This document shows positions 1-8,932 of a DNA stretch of 64,000 nt, piece after piece. The first letter of the stretch is position 1, and the number at the start of each line of letters is the position of its first letter. Below the pieces are notes generated by a model, which worked only from the letters and a program-made list of their open reading frames with translations, had not been told where the DNA came from and searched no databases. The DNA comes from Bactericera cockerelli (taxonomy: Eukaryota > Arthropoda > Insecta > Hemiptera > Triozidae), in NCBI GenBank assembly GCA_024516035.1, contig CM044957.1:22174570-22238569 (forward strand). The letters run 5' to 3'. The position numbers and the translations under genes were made by a program.

Positions 1-619
1 AAACAAAGTATGAATTAGAATAAAATTAATGACATGCCTTGGTTGAAGACATGAATTTGCTGGGATAGAAGTGCTACGTAAAATGAAGTTCCGTGGGGCT
101 CTCGGCTAAGAATTAAACCACGGAGTGTTCCGCCTGTCGTAAAAGGCGACTAACAGGAACATTTCTCAGAAACTATTGAAAAGCTTCAAAAGAAAGAGAT
201 CTTTATAAAACACTCAGGATCTGCTGTGAAGCGGTTCAAATGGCTGCTCAAACAATGCCTTAATCCTGAAGAGGCTGGGCAAAAGCTGTAGAGCCATTTC
301 CCAGTAAATAAGCACCAAAAAGAAGCCTCGTTCAGGAGAAACCACTCCAGAGCATCAGGGTGAGAAGCAAATGGAACAGAAGAGGTGGAAGATGCCAACA
401 ACCTCAACTATACACTCTTGTAGAGCGGAGAATTCAGAGGTGGCATTTGAAACTCTAACTGCTTCTCAAAGCTTTGTAAACGCCCTGAAGTCTTTGAAAG
501 TGAGAGTATTTCTGAAGAACTTCCCGAATGAGTTATCTAAGGTCGCAGTGACAAGGAGCTTTTGTAGCCAACAGCCCTACTTATACCAATAGACAAAATG
601 TCAATTAATAAGGTCTACA

Positions 620-780
620 ACATTCTTCAACTTGCGATACAGAATTTTTGTAGAATCTATAATGTAGAAAAAAACGGTATTCTACCCTATGAAAATTGAA
701 GAGACTCGGTTGAGAACTTTTGTAAATACAAGTCGATCAGTGAAAAATCTCTGATTCTAGCGATAATAAAAGTTGAAATC
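620..780 (-). repeat. Left part of a MITE split by the LINE
   Basis: Matches the reverse complement of the long-terminal-inverted-repeat MITE family found at 16868 and 41666: the segments AGAATTTTTGTAGAATCTA, ACGGTATTCTACC and GGTTGAGAACTTTTGTAAAT all recur there. The element resumes at 7698 after the LINE, so these two pieces were one copy. Confidence 0.7.
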
Positions 781-1539
781 CATTCTTCTGCGTGCGCTTG
801 GATAGATCAGTCGAAAGTTTTCCTCTCCCTAGTTTTCCTCTTCTTTTTTCCCAATAGTGTAGAAATAATGGCTTAATCGTAGTGATTTTTTGCTCAAGCC
901 TTTATTTTTGGGTCCTCCCTCATATTTAAGTACATTTACCTTTATTTATAGTGATTTATCTTGATTTTTCATCGTTTTATCTGTGTGATAGTTTTCTTAT
1001 TGTATAACATGTATGATTTTCACTGTGCAGTAAATTCCATTGTAAATATAATTCCATTATTTAATATTGATAATCCTACTACTTTTGTCTAACCTTTTTA
1101 TCCTGCTTGATCCTTCTGATTTGTGCCCTTAACATTGTGCTTTTATAATTTATTTTGCATTTTTAAATTTGAAATTTTCTTTACAAAATGTCTAATTTCG
1201 CAAGTCATGTAGTGCTTGTTATTGTGCTTGTTATTTCTATTGTGGTTTCCATGGTAACACTTTCCTGTTTGTTTTGATTTCCTTTCCATCAGCTGATTTG
1301 GTAAGAGATTTCCAGTTTACATTTTTCCTTTTCCCGCTCTCCACTTAAATTCAAATTTATTCCCGCTCTTCATTTAAATTCAAATTTATTTTCTTATTGA
1401 AACACTTCACAAAAGTGAGTGTTTTTATTATCACCTAATTAAGTTTTTAATTTGGGTGTTTTTATCTCCATCTTCAATTTTTGTTTTTCTTTTTGTAGTT
1501 TTATTCTTTAACACTGAACCTAATTAAATATTATCCATT

Positions 1540-3014
1540 ATGATGCAATACTCGAGTTTCTTTTCCCAAACTAAATCCCGTGCTCCTTATATCCCTAGAC
1601 CTGGATACAATAAGCAAACTGCTACTAATAGTAAAACTGAAAATTTGTACCTGCCTAGATCCTGTGGTTTCTCATTACCATTTGACTCTACTATTTCAAT
1701 GGACGCTTATCTTTGTGCCATTGGAGACATTGTAGGAGACGACCGTATGGTTTTCGCAGGTAAAAATGGCGACCTTGTAAAATTTTACCTTACTAGTGAA
1801 GCTGTAGTTAACAAATTTTATGATGAACACCCACAAGTAGTTATCAATAATCCGCTTGTGGTGAGAAAATTAGTGAACAATGGTTTCAAAATCTTCATGT
1901 GTAACACTGAGCCTGGAATGCCAGACTCGTTTCTTATCAATGAGCTATCTAAGTTCACTAAGGTAATATCCCCTATGAGATTTATTGGCCTGCGTACTCG
2001 TATGTCACGCTTCAGCCACCTCATGGGATTTCAAAGATCTATCATAGTAGAGGATGTGACTGATCTACCGGCATTCCTAAACGTATTTTTTGATAACATG
2101 TATCACAAGATATTCATTGTTATCGACCGAGTAAAATGTTTTAGATGCCAAGCTGAGGGTCATTTGGTGAAGAACTGCCCCCTCCCTTCTCCTAGCAGTG
2201 ACACTCCTGCTCAGGATCGTTTCAACAATCCCTCTGTGCCTTCTGATCCTAGTCCCTCTGACCATACTCGTGCTTCTGATATATCTGATACCTTCCTCCC
2301 CGCGTTTGCTTCCCGCACTGCTGTTGGCTCCCCTAAGTCTCTTAGTGTGGACGAGCTCCCGTCTCCCCCCCTTGTCGATTTTTCTGTTCCACCTCCTGTT
2401 ACTTACCTCCGCCTCCTTCCTCTGATGAGTTAGCTATTCTTACAAAGGATAACTTACCTTCTGATGTGACCTCTACTCCTTCCAATATGGTTCCTTCTGA
2501 AATCTCCCCTGATATTGGTGGAGACACCTCTCCTACCATAGTGGATTCTGAGAGTGCACTTACAGAAATGCAGGTTGGTAACACTACCCATGAATTACAA
2601 TCTGTGTGTGACATTGATGATATGGCTAGTCAGCAAAGTAATATAACCAGTGCTAAGAAAAGGAGTAGTAGCTCTTCCCCTGTAAATACTGCTGATAAAA
2701 AAATCTGTGTTGAATCACTTGCAGATTTTAAATCTCTTGGACCACTCATTAAGCAGGTCGAACCCTCAGTTGATCCTGATGAATTCTTCAACCTTCTTGA
2801 GGATTTGAGGAGTCAACCACTTAAGAGGAAGATAGATATTATTAAAACAAACTATAATTTGGACCTTAATTTCTTTACCTCTCTGTTGGAAAAGCTTTTG
2901 CAAAACGAACTAGTCAATTCCAAATCTCACTCCAAGGTTAAGAATAGATTAAAAAATTTGCACAAAATTCTCAATGTCCACTTGTTATCTGAACTCCCTC
3001 CTAACACTGAATAA
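1540..3014 (+). CDS. LINE ORF1 (gag-like, CCHC zinc knuckle), one frameshift
   Basis: ORF1-type nucleic-acid-binding protein of the LINE. The first frame (1540-2433) gives 297 residues with a single visible CCHC knuckle: C200, C203, H208, C213 (C-x2-C-x4-H-x4-C). It is followed by a Ser/Pro-rich stretch. The protein sense then continues in another frame, open across 2466-3014 (182 residues from the first ATG), with a lysine-rich, helical-looking C terminus. Upstream of 2466 that second frame reads PPPPSSDELAILTKDN, in line with the Pro/Ser-rich end of the first frame. One lost base near 2395-2405 would therefore explain the break, giving an ancestral product of about 490 residues. Knuckle ORF1 proteins of I/Jockey elements bind the element RNA in the cytoplasm. 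The break may be decay or a sequencing error. Confidence 0.8.
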
Positions 3015-3886
3015 AATACTACTCCCTTCTCTCCCTATTTATAATATTCATACCCATCTCCTTCTCCATCCACCTTTTTTTTTTTTTTTTTTTTTTTTTT
3101 AACCCTCTACTGACAATTTAAGAAAGCTCACCTACCTACCTACCTTACCTACTTTTATTCCTCATGTATTTAGCACAATAATCCTCAGTCCTCACAATAC
3201 CTAATACGTTGAATCCTTTTCCAAATGAGTATTTTTTGCGATCGACATATTGTGTCTTACTATGTACCTATTTAATATTATTTTACTTCATAAAGCCCCT
3301 TGTTTCCTTGAGACTTCTATTGATGTGTATTTACTTGTATGTATGTATCAATCTAAGTTCTCTGGACTAGTTGAAGAGGGTATGGTAGTCATAGTCAGCG
3401 GTAACACCTGTACCTTGTCGTGCCGGATACGATCTTCGGCACATAGGCCTGACAGCCTTTACAAGCAGAACCGAGAGCTGCGTTATAATGACACATATAT
3501 AATATTATTATTCACCTTTACCTAACACTACTTGGTATTTCACCTTGTTAGTGTGTATGATGTCCCCTGTGACAAGTTGTACATCAGGGTGTACCTGTAT
3601 CTGAGTATGTCATGCCTCCTGCAGCTTCAGCTGGGTAATGCCTGCCCTACCATATATCGGGCTATGTCCACTATGGACTCTCCTGTAGGTGCTCAAGAAC
3701 TTTCTGTCGATTTTAATTGTTAACTATTTATTATTCAAAAATACGTACCTTGTGAAGACTGATTGTATAAAATTACTGTCTACATTGTGACTAGATTTTA
3801 TAAATTTTGTATAATATTATGATGTAATGGCAAGCTTTCCTTATTTTGTTTTTGTTTTTGTAATATATTTGTATTAAAAAGTAAGT
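3015..3886 (+). other. Long spacer between LINE ORF1 and ORF2
   Basis: 872 bases without a convincing gene. It holds a T26 run (3075-3100), a run of CTAC/CTACC repeats (about 3112-3160) and two short open frames (3250-3525, 3532-3723) that I do not recognise. ORF spacers in I/Jockey-type elements are usually short, so this is large. Confidence 0.6.
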
Positions 3887-6800
3887 ATGAGTAGTATTTT
3901 ATTACAGTGGAACATAAATGGACTCAATAATCATATTAGCGAACTTCAATGCCTCGTGAGGGAAATATCACCTTATGTTATTTGCTTACAGGAGTCCCGT
4001 TTGGTTCCGCCTAAAACAGTAAATTTAAAAAATTATGATTCTTACAGACACGACTACCTGGATGGTGGTAACGCGTGTGGAGGAGTGGCTACGTTTGTTT
4101 TAAGCAACTGCTTTTCCAAACAGCTAACTATAAACACTCACCTACAGTGTGTTGCTGTTTTGGTTAAGATTCCTTCTTTCAACGAGCCCGTTTGTTTTTG
4201 CAACATATATCTTCCTCCCCATTTAAACTTCTCTGAGGCTGATTTATGCAATATTCAGTCACAAATAACTGGTTCCTATGTAATAGCTGGAGATTTCAAT
4301 GCCCACAATCCCTATTGGGGGGACCATAAACTCGATTCGAAAGGCAAAGAAGTTGAGAAGTTTATTCTAAGTAATAATCTCCATCTTTTAAATACAGGGG
4401 AAGCTACTCACTACTGTCTTTCACATTTATCCCACTCTGCTATCGACCTTACTCTATGTTCTTCATCTCTGTATCCTGACCTGTTGTTTTCAGTTAAAAA
4501 TGACCTATGTTTCTCTGGACACTTTCCCATTGTTATCTCCTCTCAAGTACCTACTCCATGTTCTAGTTCCATTATCTCCACTCCCTCTGAGAAGATATGG
4601 AACTATGATAAAGCTGATTGGACTTTGTTCAGGGAACGTGTTCGTTTCGACTTTCCTGTTGATGATCCTGACATTGATCTCACCCTTTTGAAGATTAACA
4701 CAGAAATACTATCTGCAGCTGATACCTCAATTCCCGAGAAAAAGTTACCTCCTAATCGTCTTCCGGTCCCATGGTGGGATGACGAGATTAAAAACGTCAT
4801 ACAGAACAGACGTAAGTGTTTACGCGCTTTAAGGAGACATCCCTCTGATGACAATAGAACAGCGTTTATGAGAGGTCGTGCAGTTGCTCGTAGAATGATC
4901 AAGGAGAAGAAACGTAAAGGTTGGACGAACTTCGTTGAATCTATTGATCAATCTATGAGCTCTGCTGAACTTTATCATAAAATGGGCAAACTGAGAGGAA
5001 AGTACACATCAAGACATATCCCTGCTATGCAGGATTGTCTTGATAGTGCCACTCTTCTCTACGACAGTGCAGCCATTGCTAATACCTTAGGAACTCACTT
5101 CTCTAATGTGTCTTCTGATGAAAATTATTCAAGCGATTTTCTAATGCACAAAATTATCTCAGAAAGTGTAAAAATTATCCCGGATCTAAGCAACAGCCAA
5201 GCCTATAACAAACCCTTTGAATTTCACGAGATGATGCATGTACTGTCGTCTTGCACATCTAAGGCTGCTGGACCGGACGGAATATCATATCTGCTTTTAA
5301 AAAAATTGTCTCCAGATGCATTAAAAAAACTTCTTCTGTTTTTCAATGTCATCTGGTCTTCAGGCAAATTTCCGTCTCTTTGGTCCTCTGCTTTCATTGT
5401 TCCGCTCCCTAAGCCTGGGAAAAATAGACTGCTGCCGTCCAGCTACAGACCAATTTCTCTTCTAAATTGCTGCGGCAAAATTTTAGAGAAAATGGTGAAC
5501 AAGCGTCTCTTTTGGGTTCTTGAAAATAACAAAAGTCTCAATCCCAGTCAAAGTGGTGGACGTTACAAGCGATCTACAATGGATAATCTGGTATCTCTGG
5601 AACATGAGGTGGCTCAGGGATTTTCCAACAAGGAGCACACCCTAGCTGCTTTCATGGATATTCAAAAAGCTTTCGACATGACATGGAGGTACAAGGTTTT
5701 AGAAAAATTAGTAAATCTAGGTATAAATGGATATATTTTACGATACCTCCAAAATTTTCTCTACAATAGGAAAATTCAAGTCAAATGTAATGGGGTAATT
5801 TCTGATGAATTTTGCCTTAGTAACGGCATAGTCCAAGGGTCGTCGCTATCGCCGCTCCTGTTCATTGTCTTCATGGACGAACTACTCAATATCATCAAAT
5901 TACCACTGCGGCGGCTCTTGTTCATCGACGATTTACTAATAATTTCAAGAGGTAAAATTCTACAAACTCTTGTTGCTCGCTTTCAATCCACTTTAAACGA
6001 CCTTTCTTCTTGGTCAAAAAGAAATGGATTAGTTTTCTCTACGGAACCTGGAAAATCTGTGTGTGTTCTCTTTTCAAGGTCACGTAGTATAATTAAACCG
6101 CCTCTATATTACGATGGGAACCGTTTGAGTTTCGTTGATAAAACCAAGTTTCTTGGGTTAGTCTGGGACTCAAAATTGTCATGGTCCCCTCATGTGGCCT
6201 ACGTAAAAGAACGAGCCCTTAATGCTTTGAATGTCCTCAAAATGGTGTCCTGTAAGAGCTTCGGAGTTCGTCGCTCAACATTACTCCAACTGTATAAATC
6301 TTATGTATTACCAATTTTCGACTATGGATCCTTTGTGTATGGTGCTGCCAAAGAACATATTTTAAATAAGCTAAACCCTGTCCACAATGCAGGTATCAGA
6401 ATCGCCACTGGAGCTTTACGATCTAGCCCAGTGCCTAGCCTGTACGTGGAATCAGGTGTTCCCCCTCTACACCTCAGGAGACTCAAGCTTCAGATGAACT
6501 ATGTTTCTAAAATTGCCAGTTGTCCGTCTAACCCTGTTTATAATATTTTAATATCATCAAATCCCAATCCTGCAAACTTTTCTCCCAATCAACCCAAACC
6601 CCTTTGCTTGAGGTTCAGGGAAGAAGTTGATTTCGCAGGAAATCTTCTCTCCAGCAATTTTGCTCCATTTAATAAACACCTTCCGCCTTGGTCCCTCGAC
6701 ACTCCTAGATTCGATAACACTTTAAATTTAGGCAAGAAAGAAAATATACCTGCTATTGCATTTCAACAATATTTCCATGAATTGATTGCTTCCAAATATT

Positions 6801-7603
6801 CTAAATACACATTGTGCTTTACAGATGGGTCTAAAATGGAAAATTCTACAAGCTGTGCATATATTGTCGATAATGTTATTACATCTTCTTTTTCTCTTAA
6901 CCATGTTAATTCCGTATTTACCTCTGAACTGATTGCTATTCTATTGTGCATCAAACATATCAAATTCCTGCCTAAACAGAATTTTCTAATTATTTCTGAC
7001 TCAAAGAGCGCTTTGGATGCTATTTCCAATCCAAATAACGATAATCCCATTGTTTCTTTATTGTATTTTTGTTGGCGTGATCTAATTGAATGTGGTAAGG
7101 TCATAGCCTTCTTATGGTGTCCTTCTCACATTGGTATTAGTGGTAATGAGGCAGTAGATAGAGCTGCTCGTTCACCACAGGTAAATATTCCCCCTCTAAA
7201 GCTTTGTTCCTCGTATGATTTCAAACCGTACATCGCAAAATCCAGCAAGGAAAAATGGCAGCTCCTATGGAATAATATTCCTAACTCTAACAAACTGAAG
7301 TCAATTAAGCCTATTATATCTCAGTGGAGCTCATGCGACCGGCAGACAAGATATGATGAGGTAGTACTGTGCCGTATGAGGATAGGTCATACGCGATACA
7401 CCCACAGTTACCTTTTCAAACGTACTCCTCCCCCAAACTGTCGATGTGGCCAAATCCTGTCTGTAAAACACATTCTCACTTGTCATCTTCATGCACAAAC
7501 AAGATCCTCCCTACCTGTCCCTCCAGCTCTGTCAGACTCTGTCGAGAGCGCCGATTCCCTACTAAGTTACCTGAAGACCATCAAACTGTACACGCTAATA
7601 TAG
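3887..7603 (+). CDS. LINE ORF2: APE endonuclease - reverse transcriptase - RNase H
   Basis: 1238 residues, intact from ATG to stop. The N-terminal exonuclease-endonuclease-phosphatase domain shows QWNING near the start, LQES, GDFNAH at 135-140, SAIDLTL and GHFPI, which together carry the metal-binding and catalytic residues. The reverse transcriptase shows AGPDG, FMDIQKAFD, NGIVQGSSLSPLLF and the catalytic box FIDD at 679-682 (the common form is YADD; both aspartates are kept). RNase H shows TDGS (Asp about 980), a Glu in FTSELIA, SDSKSALDAI and WCPSHIGISGNEAVDRAA. The C terminus has a Cys/His cluster (CRCGQ...HILTCH) typical of this group. The protein nicks target DNA and primes cDNA synthesis at the nick. 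All catalytic positions I can check are present, so ORF2 may be recently active. Confidence 0.95.
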   Translation: MSSILLQWNINGLNNHISELQCLVREISPYVICLQESRLVPPKTVNLKNYDSYRHDYLDGGNACGGVATFVLSNCFSKQLTINTHLQCVAVLVKIPSFNEPVCFCNIYLPPHLNFSEADLCNIQSQITGSYVIAGDFNAHNPYWGDHKLDSKGKEVEKFILSNNLHLLNTGEATHYCLSHLSHSAIDLTLCSSSLYPDLLFSVKNDLCFSGHFPIVISSQVPTPCSSSIISTPSEKIWNYDKADWTLFRERVRFDFPVDDPDIDLTLLKINTEILSAADTSIPEKKLPPNRLPVPWWDDEIKNVIQNRRKCLRALRRHPSDDNRTAFMRGRAVARRMIKEKKRKGWTNFVESIDQSMSSAELYHKMGKLRGKYTSRHIPAMQDCLDSATLLYDSAAIANTLGTHFSNVSSDENYSSDFLMHKIISESVKIIPDLSNSQAYNKPFEFHEMMHVLSSCTSKAAGPDGISYLLLKKLSPDALKKLLLFFNVIWSSGKFPSLWSSAFIVPLPKPGKNRLLPSSYRPISLLNCCGKILEKMVNKRLFWVLENNKSLNPSQSGGRYKRSTMDNLVSLEHEVAQGFSNKEHTLAAFMDIQKAFDMTWRYKVLEKLVNLGINGYILRYLQNFLYNRKIQVKCNGVISDEFCLSNGIVQGSSLSPLLFIVFMDELLNIIKLPLRRLLFIDDLLIISRGKILQTLVARFQSTLNDLSSWSKRNGLVFSTEPGKSVCVLFSRSRSIIKPPLYYDGNRLSFVDKTKFLGLVWDSKLSWSPHVAYVKERALNALNVLKMVSCKSFGVRRSTLLQLYKSYVLPIFDYGSFVYGAAKEHILNKLNPVHNAGIRIATGALRSSPVPSLYVESGVPPLHLRRLKLQMNYVSKIASCPSNPVYNILISSNPNPANFSPNQPKPLCLRFREEVDFAGNLLSSNFAPFNKHLPPWSLDTPRFDNTLNLGKKENIPAIAFQQYFHELIASKYSKYTLCFTDGSKMENSTSCAYIVDNVITSSFSLNHVNSVFTSELIAILLCIKHIKFLPKQNFLIISDSKSALDAISNPNNDNPIVSLLYFCWRDLIECGKVIAFLWCPSHIGISGNEAVDRAARSPQVNIPPLKLCSSYDFKPYIAKSSKEKWQLLWNNIPNSNKLKSIKPIISQWSSCDRQTRYDEVVLCRMRIGHTRYTHSYLFKRTPPPNCRCGQILSVKHILTCHLHAQTRSSLPVPPALSDSVESADSLLSYLKTIKLYTLI

Positions 7604-7697
7604 TTCACCAGAAGAATCGGCGCGAACGACATGTCTACTGACAGAGTTAAAACGCCTAATGGAAGAAAAAAAAAAAAAAAAAAAAAAAGTTGAAATC

Positions 7698-7755
7698 TGA
7701 TTACCATTCACGAGGAAGTATTGTATACATACAATAGTACATAATTGACAGTGTA
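7698..7755 (-). repeat. Right terminus of the MITE split by the LINE
   Basis: Reads TGATTACCATTCACGAGGAAG and ends ATAATTGACAGTG before TA, the same terminus as the MITE copies at 17528, 18838 and 33.9 kb. Confidence 0.75.
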
Positions 7756-8932
7756 TTTCTTTTATTCATTGTTTTAGTATTGAATAAATCTTAGGTATAG
7801 ATCACATTCATCCGAATCAAACCTTGTTTAAATCGACCTTGATATTGTCCATAGACATTCATAGTAAGTATGCAAATGTATCTGTATAAAAGATAGGTAT
7901 GTATCGATATGATCAAAATTGCGCTTATTCTTATTATTTCTCATAGTTCTAGCTCAAACTGTTATCTTCTTTATAAATGTAATGGTGCCTTCACATAAAA
8001 GTGTAGGTACCAACTCTGTTACTATAATATCTGCCAACATCAAACGATGTATCAGCAACGTCCAAAGGTGACCTTCTGCAGGAAAAGATTTAATAGTTGC
8101 ATAGTATTTAAAATGGCTAATAGATTCTAAAACTAGATATGAATCACTAGTTGATTAGGTATCTGCATAAAAAATACGAAGGCAGTGAAGGTACTCCAGA
8201 GCTCATCTCTTTATATTTCACCTTGGCGGGTTTGTAAAACTCAAAGTCGCGTCGTCCTGATCTGCAAGCTTACATTTTGTTGAAGGAGAAGAGATTATTT
8301 TCTCAACAAAACAGGTATTTTGAGGCAATCAATATTGAAACAAATGATACTCTTGTTATCTACATTATTCTCTTTTTACTATAGGTAGACAAGTATACAT
8401 AATAAAACTCATTGTGACAACAATATCGGTCTTTGAAGCACTTTCTTAGCGTTATTAATAAACAACCTGTGAGGAGGAAGAACTCTGATTGTTAAGTCTC
8501 CTCTGTAAATAAATATCATTAAAAAAAAAAAAAAACAACCTGTTCGACCAGGCAGCATCAAATTATTTTTACTTTTTTTTTTTTTGGGTGATTCCATTAC
8601 TTTCCTTTCTATAGATTAAGGAAAGTAAAAATGAACTTAAAAATGACAATAACAACATTAATGGCGAGGAAGGAACCCAGGACATGTATCAGAGATCACG
8701 GGGACAACAGTCTCCGTCAGCCATTTCATTTTCATAAACATTGAAAATATAAAACTCTTCTAGCCGGACAACTGAACCTTATTCCAGAAGTTCTAGGCTA
8801 TAGGACTAACAGACAACAAATTGCTCGCGGAAGTAATAAGGTCAAGGGCTTTTTTGTGGAGTTTACTATAAATTTTTATTATTCTCTCTGATTTCAGATG
8901 AAGTGACAAGGAAGAATTTGTGATCCATCAAA
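7756..8932. other. Intergenic; probable 5'UTR end before the chitin-binding gene
   Basis: No gene recognised. A pyrimidine tract plus ATTTCAG ending at 8897 resembles a splice acceptor 35 bases before the start codon at 8933, so an untranslated first exon may lie upstream. Two A/T homopolymer runs occur at 8520-8535 and 8573-8584. Confidence 0.4.

Larger units (their letters stand above)
781..7684 (+). mobile_element. Full-length LINE (I/Jockey-group-like non-LTR retrotransposon)
   Basis: About 6.9 kb. A 5'UTR (781-1539) is followed by ORF1 with a CCHC knuckle, a spacer, ORF2 with endonuclease, reverse transcriptase and RNase H, and a 3' poly(A) tail (about 7664-7684). A direct repeat AAAAGTTGAAATC lies at 768-780 and 7685-7697 and is read as the target-site duplication. 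The flanks join into a MITE that is uninterrupted elsewhere in the window (41690 region, reverse strand), which independently fixes both ends. A 50-bp truncated relative of its 3' end lies at 27014. RNase H in ORF2 points to the I group rather than Jockey proper; the exact clade is not decided. Confidence 0.88.
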
